From Abyssicoccus albus (lineage in GTDB: Bacteria; Bacillota; Bacilli; Staphylococcales; Abyssicoccaceae): a DNA stretch of 64,000 nt. The stretch lies in assembly GCF_003815035.1 (NCBI RefSeq), contig NZ_RKRK01000003.1, positions 245,273-309,272 on the forward strand. The letters run 5' to 3'. The position numbers and the translations under genes are program-made. This document shows positions 8,582 through 18,900 of the stretch, one piece after another. The stretch's first letter is position 1. The number at the start of each line of letters is the position of its first letter. The notes beneath the pieces were generated by a model, which had not been told where the DNA came from, did not search any database, and was given only the letters and a program-made list of their open reading frames with translations.

Positions 8582-9634
8582 ATGAAAGCTGCAGTATTTC
8601 ATAATGTAAAAGATGTACGCGTTGAAGATGTTGAGCTAAAAGAATTGTCCTCAACTGGTGTTAAAATTAAAGTCGCATGGGCAGGTATTTGTGGTACAGA
8701 CTTACATGAGTATTTAGCAGGTCCTATTTTTGTTCCTTTAAATGAAGAAAATACTCTAACACATGACAAAGCTCCTGTCACATTAGGCCATGAATTTAGT
8801 GGTATCGTTGAAGAAGTTGGACAAGACGTAACTACTGTTAAATCGGGAGATAAAGTCGTTGTTAATCCATTAATCATTAGTGGTGAACATGAAAATGGAT
8901 TGTATGATATGTATAATGACTCTACTTTCTATGGTCTTGGAACAGATGGAGGGTTTGCTGAATTTGCAATAATAGAAGAGAAGCACGTGATTAAATTAGA
9001 AGACGATACATCCCTTAAATTAGGTGCTCTCGTTGAACCAACAGCGGTTGCATTACAAGCCATTCGAGAATCTCGTATGGAGTTTAGTGATTCAGTTGCA
9101 GTATACGGCGCCGGTCCCATTGGATTATTAACAATTATTGCTGCACGTGCAGCTGGTGCAAAAGATATTTTTGTTTTTGACTTAAGTGAAGAACGTCTAA
9201 AGAAGGCAAAAGAAGTTGGTGCAACGCATATCGTCAATAGCGGTGAACAAAACCCTATCGAGTACATTAAACAGTACTATCCAGACGGTGTTGACCGAAC
9301 ATTCGAAGTAGCCGGTGTACCGATTACAGTTAAACAATCCATTCTATCAACACGCCCTCGCGGTGTCGTGACGGTCGTTTCAATCTTCGAAAAAGTTATG
9401 GATTTCAACCCAATGATTTTAACAACATCAGGTGTACATTTAGCATCAACACTTGCATACGAAGATGATATTTTCGAAGCAACAATTAAGATGATTGAAT
9501 CTGGTCAAATTGATCCTTCACCTGTCATTACAGATCGGATTGAACTTGATGAAATTGTCGACAAAGGATTTAAAGCATTAACAAATGATAAATCACAAGC
9601 GAAAATTTTAGTCAAATTATCTGGTGAGGAATAA
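8582..9634 (+). CDS. bdhA: Zinc-dependent medium-chain dehydrogenase, butanediol dehydrogenase type
   Basis: The 350-residue enzyme belongs to the Zn-dependent alcohol dehydrogenase family and most resembles 2,3-butanediol dehydrogenases, which interconvert acetoin and butanediol with NAD(H). Catalytic zinc ligands are seen in GICGTDLHEY and LGHEFSG with a later Glu, and the Rossmann motif is VYGAGPIGLL near residue 175. The segment that carries the structural zinc cysteines in many relatives lacks them here, as in other butanediol dehydrogenases. The start at 8582 is used because AGGGAG lies 8 bp before it. An ATG at 8576 is too close to the site. Sorbitol or threonine dehydrogenase activity is an alternative. 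Confidence 0.8.
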   Translation: MKAAVFHNVKDVRVEDVELKELSSTGVKIKVAWAGICGTDLHEYLAGPIFVPLNEENTLTHDKAPVTLGHEFSGIVEEVGQDVTTVKSGDKVVVNPLIISGEHENGLYDMYNDSTFYGLGTDGGFAEFAIIEEKHVIKLEDDTSLKLGALVEPTAVALQAIRESRMEFSDSVAVYGAGPIGLLTIIAARAAGAKDIFVFDLSEERLKKAKEVGATHIVNSGEQNPIEYIKQYYPDGVDRTFEVAGVPITVKQSILSTRPRGVVTVVSIFEKVMDFNPMILTTSGVHLASTLAYEDDIFEATIKMIESGQIDPSPVITDRIELDEIVDKGFKALTNDKSQAKILVKLSGEE

Positions 9635-9647
9635 TTACTTGTTTTTT

Positions 9648-9673
9648 AAGAGGCCACGTAGGCCTCTTTTTTT
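9648..9673 (+). terminator. Terminator of the dehydrogenase gene
   Basis: Arms AAGAGGCC and GGCCTCTT (9648-9655 and 9661-9668) with a 5-base loop run into a T tract, 14 bp after the stop codon. Confidence 0.9.
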
Positions 9674-9686
9674 ATGAAAAAAATAA

Positions 9687-9704
9687 TTTGTAAACGTTTA
9701 CAAA
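9687..9704. promoter_or_regulatory. Perfect palindrome matching the CcpA cre consensus
   Basis: TTTGTAAACGTTTACAAA is an 18-bp perfect palindrome. Its inner 16 bp fit the cre consensus WTGNAANCGNWNNCWW at every defined position. It sits 6 bp upstream of the -35 element of the nhaC promoter, so carbon-catabolite control of the antiporter gene is likely. A dedicated LacI-type repressor is the alternative. Confidence 0.75.
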
Positions 9705-9710
9705 AATAGA

Positions 9711-9738
9711 TTGTAAAGTCACCTATATTATGTATAAT
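9711..9738 (+). promoter_or_regulatory. nhaC promoter
   Basis: TTGTAA (9711-9716) and TATAAT (9733-9738) are separated by 16 bp. The -10 overlaps an in-frame ATG at 9730, which therefore cannot be the translation start. Confidence 0.7.
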
Positions 9739-9756
9739 AAAATTGAGGTGATTGAA

Positions 9757-11208
9757 TTGAGTGAAAATAAAGATAAATCTAACAATAATCTAAAACGTGA
9801 ATTTCCATTTTTCCTTTCATTAATTCCATTCATTGTCATGGTTGGGTTGATGTACATTGCAGTAACCATATTCGAAACAGATCCGCATATTCCTTTAATT
9901 ATGGGGACCGTAACGGCTTCATTAATTGCATTCTTATATGGTAAATATGATTGGGAAGATGTCGAAGATATGATGTTCAAAGGAATTCGCTTAGCACTTC
10001 CTGCACTTGTCATCATTCTCTTGATCGGTCTTGTGATTGGTTCATGGATTGGTGGTGGGATTGTTGCGACAATGATCTACTACGGATTAATGTTGATCAA
10101 TCCAACATACTTCTTAATTACTATTAGTGCGATTTGTGCTTTAACTGCTTTAGCGATTGGGAGCTCATGGTCTACAATGGCGACGATTGGTGTCGCTGGG
10201 ATGGGGATTGGTGTCAGTATGGGGATCAATCCCGGTATTGTTGCAGGGGCGATTATCTCTGGTTCATATTTCGGAGATAAATTATCTCCATTATCAGATA
10301 CGACAAACTTAGCTTCAGGTCTTACAAATACTGACTTATTCGAACATATTAAACACATGCTCTTTACAACAATCCCAAGTTTTATTATTGCGATGATTGC
10401 ATTCACAATCATTGGGTTTAACGTTGGAGATACGTCAAAGAGTTCACAAGAAGATGTACAAGCGATGATGGCTTCGATGCAAGAACATTTCATTATTTCA
10501 CCGTGGTTACTCCTTGTACCTGTCATCGTTATCGTTGCCATTATGTTCAAGCTTGCCGCTTTCCCAGCATTATCTTTAGGTGTAGTATTAGGATTCTTAT
10601 GTCATATCTTTGTCCAAGGCGGAGACGCTTCTGTTGCATTCGATACGTTAACGAACGGTTACTCTATTGAATCTAAAAATGATATGGTCAATGAATTATT
10701 CAATCGTGGTGGATTGCATGATATGATGTATACGATTTCAATGACCATAGTAGCAATGACATTCGCTGGTGTGATGGAATTTACAGGCATGCTTCAATCA
10801 ATTATGAATAAAATCCTATTCCTCGCGAAAGGGACCTTCGGTCTCATTGCGGCAACACTTGCTTCTGCATTTACCGTGAACGCGACATGTTCTGAGCAAT
10901 ATATCTCAATCGTCGTACCAAGTCGTATGTTCTTAAAAACATTTATCGACCGAAATCTCCACTCTAAAAACTTATCTAGAACTCTAGAAGATGGAGGAAC
11001 TATGACAAGTGTGTTCATCCCTTGGAATACTTGTGGTGTGTTCATCTTAGCGACACTCGGTGTACCTGCTTGGGAGTATGGTATGTATGCGATTCTGAAC
11101 TTCACATCTCCATTGATTGCACTTCTATTAGCTGCAACAGGTATCGGTATTACAAAGATTACAGATCAAGAGAAAGAAGAATTTACAGCTCAATATTTGA
11201 AAGATTAA
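9757..11208 (+). CDS. nhaC: NhaC family Na+/H+ antiporter
   Basis: The product of about 483 residues has some twelve membrane helices and the NhaC hallmarks GGGIVATMIYYG, ALAIGSSWSTMATIGVAGMG and ISGSYFGDKLSPLSDTTNLA, where the SPLSDTTN stretch is ion-binding. It exports Na+ (some relatives exchange malate or lactate) for protons. The start is taken as TTG at 9757, because TGAGGTG (9744-9750) precedes it at the right distance and the promoter -10 covers the upstream ATG. Control probably comes from the cre-type palindrome at 9687-9704. A terminator follows at once. Confidence 0.9.
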   Translation: MSENKDKSNNNLKREFPFFLSLIPFIVMVGLMYIAVTIFETDPHIPLIMGTVTASLIAFLYGKYDWEDVEDMMFKGIRLALPALVIILLIGLVIGSWIGGGIVATMIYYGLMLINPTYFLITISAICALTALAIGSSWSTMATIGVAGMGIGVSMGINPGIVAGAIISGSYFGDKLSPLSDTTNLASGLTNTDLFEHIKHMLFTTIPSFIIAMIAFTIIGFNVGDTSKSSQEDVQAMMASMQEHFIISPWLLLVPVIVIVAIMFKLAAFPALSLGVVLGFLCHIFVQGGDASVAFDTLTNGYSIESKNDMVNELFNRGGLHDMMYTISMTIVAMTFAGVMEFTGMLQSIMNKILFLAKGTFGLIAATLASAFTVNATCSEQYISIVVPSRMFLKTFIDRNLHSKNLSRTLEDGGTMTSVFIPWNTCGVFILATLGVPAWEYGMYAILNFTSPLIALLLAATGIGITKITDQEKEEFTAQYLKD

Positions 11209-11214
11209 CAAATT

Positions 11215-11246
11215 AAAATCCACTCATAATCAAATGAGTGGATTTT
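11215..11246. terminator. Terminator between nhaC and the convergent 539-residue protein gene
   Basis: A 13-bp inverted repeat (11215-11227 and 11234-11246) with A and T runs at the ends lies 6 bp after the nhaC stop and can act in both directions. Confidence 0.85.
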
Positions 11247-11251
11247 GTCAT

Positions 11252-12871
11252 TTATAAGTCATCTATCAATTGCAAGTACATCATATATCCATTTAATGCG
11301 TGCTCGATATCATCTATTCTTACGCGATACCCTGCTTCTTTTACAAAAAAGCTACCGACGATTCTTTTCGGATTTTTGAAATACATTGCAAGTTCAGGAT
11401 AGAAAAATGCTGCACGTTGTATGTTTGCTCTATGCTGAATGATTTCTAATAATCGACTTTGATCAATGCTACAGTCTATCCCTTCATCTAATGCGATCGT
11501 AGTGACTTCATATCCAGCAACTAACATTTCTAATATTGGCGTATATGATGGTGTATATGATTCAATGTTATCCATAATATGTTCAATCGATGCCATGACA
11601 CATTCAACACTCATAATTGTTGGATCGTGTCGAATGAGTTCTAGTAATCCTAGAATAATCCAATGGTCATGATATTGACTGTACTGTTCATCAACGAATT
11701 TATTTAATAAATCATAGACGATGTCCAACCATTCCTCATCTTCTTCTAGTGCATAAACCTTCATAAACGATAACATTGCCATGCCTTCGTATTGAATTGA
11801 TCGCTCGCTTTCTTTAATCGTCAAATCAGGATAATTCAATATGTCTATAGAATCCATCGAATTCAAGTTCAACATTGCTTTCATTCCTTCAGCAACGCCA
11901 TATACAATATCTCGTAATTCATCATCTTCATCGATGGACAAATATTCTGTTGCTGCAAGAATGAACATTGCATTCTGTCCAAACTTAATCTCATTAATAT
12001 CATTTGTCGTATCAAAGACATACATTTCATCGCCATCAATATGAATGAAATTTTTTGTAATATAGTCTATTGATTTCTTCACTTTACTCGTATTTTGATC
12101 AGTATAGTTTAATCCTTTTAACAATGTATAAGTAGATGATAAGTGACGCAATGTATTGTAGTGATCAATCTCTTCATCAAAATGTGGAAAATATCCATAA
12201 GTAAATTGGCCGTTAGGACGTTGTTCGTTTTTTAAAAACTTGACTAATGATTGAACAATGTTATTAAATTCATCATTCTGTTCGTCTTGACCAGTAATAA
12301 GTCGCATCCCTTTAGTAAGGTATTCTTTACTCAGTTCATAAACTTTATCATGATCATAGTAGAACCCTTCTGTTTCAAACATTAGCACAGATTGCCCTTT
12401 ATATTCAGTTAAATCTAATTGATTCAAATAAGGTTTCCTTTGAACAATATAATCATTGATATTGCGTTCATTCAATTGGAGGGCTTGTCGATCATCACTT
12501 GTCCAAGTGACAAACGCATTCGAAGTTATTTCCTCGGAAATAAATGCATACTCAAAACGTTCATCAAACGATATCCCAAATGGAATATAGTTACGGATTA
12601 AATGCTCCATCGCTAATTTCAATTCATCGAATTGCATTGCTTTCACTTGAGTCACAACATCAATTTTCATCCATCCGATAGGTCTTCCATACTCTGCTTT
12701 GAAGCGTTCTTCGGTATCATTTAATTGGCTTAACAAATTGTCGTTATATTTAAGCATTTGAACATGAACTCTTTCATTCTTTTTACCATAACTGACAAAT
12801 ATTCGATCGATTTGATCATATGTTTCTTCTAAATGTTTAACTAACGCTTCACGTTCTTTAATTTTCGACAT
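11252..12871 (-). CDS. Unrecognised 539-residue soluble protein, possibly with an alpha/alpha toroid
   Basis: I do not recognise this protein. It is acidic, has no signal peptide and no membrane helix. The first 190 residues are charged, with one short beta-rich part. From about residue 200 the sequence is almost wholly helical, with repeated helix pairs and the motif YGYFPHFDEEIDHYNTLRHLSSTY near 225-248. The spacing of aromatic and His residues there resembles six-hairpin alpha/alpha-toroid enzymes such as unsaturated glycoside hydrolases or terpenoid-cyclase-like folds. This is only a pattern-level impression. AAGGTGG precedes the ATG. It is a single gene with its own terminators, lying between nhaC and the large adhesin. 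It could modify a cell-envelope polymer, but nothing in the sequence shows that. Confidence 0.75.
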   Translation of the reverse strand: MSKIKEREALVKHLEETYDQIDRIFVSYGKKNERVHVQMLKYNDNLLSQLNDTEERFKAEYGRPIGWMKIDVVTQVKAMQFDELKLAMEHLIRNYIPFGISFDERFEYAFISEEITSNAFVTWTSDDRQALQLNERNINDYIVQRKPYLNQLDLTEYKGQSVLMFETEGFYYDHDKVYELSKEYLTKGMRLITGQDEQNDEFNNIVQSLVKFLKNEQRPNGQFTYGYFPHFDEEIDHYNTLRHLSSTYTLLKGLNYTDQNTSKVKKSIDYITKNFIHIDGDEMYVFDTTNDINEIKFGQNAMFILAATEYLSIDEDDELRDIVYGVAEGMKAMLNLNSMDSIDILNYPDLTIKESERSIQYEGMAMLSFMKVYALEEDEEWLDIVYDLLNKFVDEQYSQYHDHWIILGLLELIRHDPTIMSVECVMASIEHIMDNIESYTPSYTPILEMLVAGYEVTTIALDEGIDCSIDQSRLLEIIQHRANIQRAAFFYPELAMYFKNPKRIVGSFFVKEAGYRVRIDDIEHALNGYMMYLQLIDDL

Positions 12872-12927
12872 TTAATATCCACCTTATCACTCAATTGTTT
12901 ATACATACTTATTTTACCATAGTGTAC

Positions 12928-12960
12928 AAAAAGCCATCAGGTTTAACCTGATGGCTTTTT
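12928..12960 (-). terminator. Terminator of the large adhesin gene
   Basis: A nearly perfect palindrome of two 16-base arms (12928-12943 and 12945-12960) lies 18 bp downstream of the adhesin stop codon, with A and T runs at its edges. Confidence 0.85.
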
Positions 12961-12978
12961 AACTGTTCATACACTGGC

Positions 12979-15900
12979 TTAGTTTTGTTCTTTTCTACGA
13001 CGAGTAGATAGAACCATTGTCGCACCTGCACCAAGTGTTAATAATGCAAGAAGTGCTTTATCATATGCGTCTGATTCACCTGTTTGTGGTAACATCTCAG
13101 CAGATGGTTTTTGTAATTTCCCTGATACATCTGTTGCATTTACTTCTTGATCTGCTGCTACTTCAACGTCACTACCTGTCGCAAATGTTTGTACATTTTG
13201 TGGTGTGGCGAAGAATAATTTATTCATTGCACGTTCTACAGATTGTTCGTTTGTAGTGTGAGCAGTTTGTTGTACTTTTGCAACACGTTGTTCGAATTCA
13301 TTCGAAGTTGTCTCTTGCCTTACAGTTCCATCATTTGTTGTTGTATTAGAACTTGATGATGAGCTACTGCTTGCTTCCCCATCTTTGGCTGTTGCATTTG
13401 AGCTTGATGATGAACTACTGCTTGCTTCTCCATCTTTTGCTGTTGCATTTGAGCTTGATGATGAACTACTGCTTGCTTCTCCATCTTTTGCTGTTGCACT
13501 TGAGCTTGATGATGAACTACTGCTTGCTTCTCCATCTTTTGCTGTTGCATTTGAGCTTGATGAACTTGAAGCGTCAGATGATGTTTGACCATCTCCTGTA
13601 TTCACGATCACTTCGGCATTTGCTTCACTATCGCTATCTGCTTCCGCGCTAGAGTTATTATTGTTGTTGTTTGTATTATTATTCTCAATATTGATGTTTG
13701 GCACTGTAATTTCAGTTCCATCTTCACAACATACAACTAAGTCTCCGTGAATATTAATGTAGTAGTTCGTCACTTCATTCGCTTCACCATTTTGACCTGG
13801 GATCGTAATGATACGTCCATCGTTAAATTCAATTGTAATATTACCTTCATCATCTTTCGTCTGACGAATAATTTCAATGGATTTACCATCTTGACCATCG
13901 ATTCCATCTTTTACTGTCACACGGTCAACTTCAACGTATTCACCGTTATCATCTTGCTTAGAAGTAACGATATCATAAGTCCCGTCACCATTATCAATGA
14001 TTTCAGTCTTCGTTGATTTACCATCTTTTCCATTTTCAACAGTTTGTCTATCGATTTCTTGACCATTTCCATCGATTACAACTACATCAAATGTGCCATC
14101 TGGATTTCTTTCGATGATTACACTATTTCCATCTTTTCCGTCTTTTCCATCAATTCCATCGCGAATATTCTCACGAGAAATTTCAGTTCCGTCTTGTTGC
14201 AAGATGACAATATCATATGATCCATCTTCACGGCGTTCAATATGAATTGTGTGGCCATTTTGACCATCTTTTCCATCTTCACCATCTTTTCCATCGTTAA
14301 CAATTGTTGTTGTTGTTGTTCCATCTGGATTTGTAATTGTGATCGTGTGTGTACCATCACCATTATCTACAATGTCTGCTGTTGGTGATTCTCCATCTTG
14401 ACCATCTTCTCCATTTTTTCCATCGTTAACAATTGTTGTTGTTGTTGTTCCATCTGGATTTGTAATTGTGATTGTGTGTGTACCATCACCATTATCTACA
14501 ACGTCTGCTGTTGGTGATTTTCCATCTTGACCATCTTGACCATCAAGACCGTCTTTTCCATCTTTTCCATCGTTAACAATTGTTGTTGTTGTTGTTCCAT
14601 CTGGATTTGTAATTGTGATCGTGTGTGTACCATCACCATTATCTACAATGTCTGCTGTTGGTGATTTTCCATCTTGACCATCTTGACCATCAAGACCGTC
14701 TTTTCCATCTTTTCCATCGTTAACAATTGTTGTTGTTGTTGTTCCGTCTGGATTTGTAATTGTGATCGTGTGTGTACCATCACCATTATCTACAACGTCT
14801 GCTGTTGGTGATTCTCCATCTTCTCCATCGTTAACAATTGTTTCCGTTGTTGTTCCGTCTGGATTTGTAATTGTGATCGTGTGTGTACCATCACCATTAT
14901 CTACAATGTCTGCTGTTGGTGACTTTCCATCTTCTCCATCGTTAACAATTGTTTCCGTTGTTGTTCCATCTGGATTTGTAATTGTGATCGTGTGTGTACC
15001 ATCACCATTATCTACAACGTCTGCTGTTGGTGATTTTCCATCTTGACCATCTTGACCATCTTGACCATCTTGACCATCAAGACCGTCTTTTCCATCTTTT
15101 CCATCGTTAACAATTGTTGTTGTTGTTGTTCCATCTGGATTTGTAATTGTGATCGTGTGTGTACCATCACCATTATCTACAATGTCTGCTGTTGGTGATT
15201 CTCCATCTTCTCCATCGTTAACAATTGTTTCCGTTGTTGTTCCGTCTGGATTTGTAATTGTGATCGTGTGTGTACCATCACCATTATCTACAACGTCTGC
15301 TGTTGGTGATTTTCCATCTTGACCATCTTGACCATCAAGACCGTCTTTTCCATCTTTTCCATCGTTAACAATTGTTGTTGTTGTTGTTCCATCTGGATTT
15401 GTAATTGTGATCGTGTGTGTACCATCACCATTATCTACAACGTCTGCTGTTGGTGACTTTCCATCTTCTCCATCGTTAACAATTGTTGTTGTTGTTGTTC
15501 CATCTGGATTTGTAATTGTGATCGTATGTGTGCCATCACCATTATCTACAACGTCTACTGTTGGTGATTTTCCATCTTGACCATCAACACCGTCTTTTCC
15601 GTCTGCTCCATCTTTAACCGTTACACGATTTGTCTCTGTCTCTTTACCTGTTGTTGGGTCAATTTCATACGTCACGATATCGTACGTGCCATCTCCGTTA
15701 TCTACTACTTCTGTTCTTGTTGAGATCCCGTCTTGACCGTCGATTCCATCTTTACCATCAAGACCATCGATTCCGTCTGATACAGTCGTACGATCTGTTT
15801 CTTCATATTGACCAGTATCTGGATTATATACTTCCACAACGATATCACGAACACCATCATTAGGATCCTGATCTTCTACAGTAACTCGTGGTGGATAAGT

Positions 15901-18900
15901 TTCTGCTGGTGTATCTGGAACAAACACGGTATTAATAATAACTTTCTCACCTGTATTGGGATCGATGTAATATTCATTAATTGTAGTTCCTGGATTATTC
16001 GGGTCTGTACTTGGTACTTCTTCTAATTGTTTAGGCACACCGTACTCTAAGATTTCCTGACGTGGATCATTGATTCGCTTACGATCAACTTCAGTGTAGT
16101 ACGTATCAAAGTAGTCTCCACCTTCGAATGTCGTCTCATCACCAGTAATTTCAGTATGCTTATAAATGACACGATCTTGCCCTTCAATACCTGATTGTAC
16201 AACAACTGGTGTTGAGCTATTTAATTCAGGATTAAATCGTGTAATTGTTTCAAACGGAACGTCTTCAACGATCATTTCGTAATATGATGGTGGTATCACT
16301 AATCCTAAGTCAATTGTATTATCATCAGCTGTTAATTGCACAACAGATTTAAGTTTATTCGAGTCTTTACCCGATTTAGAATCTCCCATTACTTCTGGTG
16401 TTGTCGGGACATATCCATCAGGTACTATAAATTCAACAATATAAGTACCTTCTTCAACAGAATCAAAAGAGTAATTACCATTTTCATCTGTTGTTGTTGT
16501 TGCGATTTCTGTTCCGGTACTGTCGTAAAGTTTCACTTCAACATTTGCAACAGGTTTTTCTTCGGCATCTTGTAATCCATCTTTATTTGAATCTTCCCAA
16601 ACATAGTCACCGATATTGTAATAATTTGCAAGTGTTGAATCACTTGTACTATCGTGTATAACTACCAATGAACCAATATATGTGTTGTTATAGAATCGAT
16701 TTCCATTTGTATCTGTTTTCACTACTTCTTCTAGTAAATAAACATTTGTTTTTAAATCAGATCTATCTTTTGTATTATCAAACGTAGTTTCTACCTTTAA
16801 TACGACCGGTTCATTAGAAGGGAAATTATTTATTATGACATTTCCATTAGAATCAACAGACCAATTAGCATCTCTAATATAAGTTAAATCTTCAGGTGGA
16901 TAAGCTGCACTTTGAGATAATCCTTCCTTCGGCCTATGTACAGTTATTTTAGTATTAGTTTTATCAAAATTTATTGAACTGTCCGCATTATCTAACTGAA
17001 CCCAAGGATTAATTAAAGATGTTCCATTTGGATTAATAGATATATATTCCTCGAGCGTTCCATTTTCTTGATTAATTCTTCCTAACATTTCTTTTAATAC
17101 TAAACGATTATCTGCAGACCGTGAGTATTTCCCAAATACAACTTTCATAGTTTCTGTATCTGAATGTGTTCCCATAGACACTGTAAAATCTTGCGCCGGA
17201 TTGTCATACTGGAGTCTCTCTCTATCAATTGGTAAACTTGTTCTAGATGTCACATTTTTAACATTTAACAAATCTAACGAATCCGTAAATGTATAAACAA
17301 TCTGTTTTGTATCATGATTATAGCGACCTTCAGCAATCACGACACCATTTTTTTCCATCGTTATTATACCTGGTGCGTATGGATCATCTAAGCCTGCAGG
17401 TGATAATTCATTAGGAATTTCAACAGTAAAATAATCACCAGAATTTACTGATTTTGGTATCGAAAAATTTAAGTTGAATTCCATTGCTTGCCCTTGATCT
17501 GCATATAATGTAGTGGGACTAGACTCGTTAATATTAGGCGTATTAGGATTATCCGAAGCAGGTTGTTTTTTTATATCAATAACCACATTCGTCAACTGTT
17601 CTGACACATCAACACCTGTTGGTGCTACAGCTGCAAATCCAGCTGTCAACGATCTCATTTGGAATGTATTATTTGTTGTCGTCATACCTTGTGAATACGT
17701 CACACCAGCTTGTAATGCTTCTTTATATAAATCCTCCGGTCTTAACGCATTATAATCACCTTGAATTAACGCAATAATCCCATCAACATCTTCAGGATTA
17801 TAAAATTCTTCAAGCATCTCACGAACTACCTTTTCTTTATCTGACTCTGTTTCAATACGCTCTACAAATTCAGACGGAACTTTAATCTCTTCGATAGTCG
17901 CGCCTTCTTGAATAACCGACTCTTCTTGAGCTACTCCACGCTCTTCTTCAACTTGCGTAATTGCCTCTTTAGCAGCTTGAATCTTCTCTTCGTCTGTCAT
18001 CCCTTCAGTATAATAGCCAGCTTGTAGCGCTAAGCTACCTAACGTATTCGGGTTAGAGAAGTCGACTTTGTCATATATACTCTTAATATATTCAACGTAC
18101 GCTTTAGATGATTCTTCCTTCGCTTCATCAGGTGCTTCTGTTGAAGGGTTTTCAGTTGTCAATTCTTCTGTCGATACATCTTCAGATGTCACTTCTTCGG
18201 TTGATGCTTCTTCTGTCGACACATCCTCAGATGTTACTTCTTCGGTTGAAGCATCTTCTGTCGATACATCTTCAGATGTCACTTCTTCGGTTGATGCTTC
18301 TTCCGTTGATACTTCCTCAGATGACACTTCTTCCGTTGATGCTTCTTCTGTCGACACATCCTCAGATGTCACTTCTTCCGTTGATGCTTCTTCTGTCGAC
18401 ACATCCTCAGATGATGCATCTTCTGTCGACACACCTTCAGTTGTCATTATTTCAGATGTCACTTCTTCAGACGATTTTACTTCTTCTGTTGATGGTTCAA
18501 CAGATGCCTCAGTCGTTTCTTCAGTTGACTGTTCTTCTACAGTCACTTCTGTCGTTGCTTCTTGAGTCTCTTCTTCTACTGAAGGTTCAGCTGTAACAGC
18601 TTCTGTTGAAGGCATAACTGTTGCTTCTGTTGTTGATTGCTCAACAGTTTGTTCAGTTGAAGGTTGTTGAGTCGAAGGCGCTAACTCATTTGTAGTAGGT
18701 TGTTCTGTTGTCACTGCTTGCTCTGTTGTTTCAGTTGATGAGTCCGGGGCGGCTTGTTCACTTTCAGTTGATTCTTCTGATTGAACCGTCGCATCCCCTT
18801 CTTCAGCTTGTGCTTCATTATTAATACCGAACACTAATGATGTCCCAATTAAAATCGAAGCGGTTCCGACAGTAAATTTACGAATCGAAAACTTACTGTG

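Noticed and set aside
9730..9756. ATG at 9730 as the nhaC start
   Set aside because: The -10 element TATAAT overlaps it, so the mRNA starts later. TTG at 9757 follows a good ribosome site.
13353..13652. Leu/His-rich frames opposite the Ser-rich repeats of the adhesin, and similar frames at 14762-15046 and 18068-18596
   Set aside because: They mirror the repeats of the real gene on the minus strand and have no start signals.
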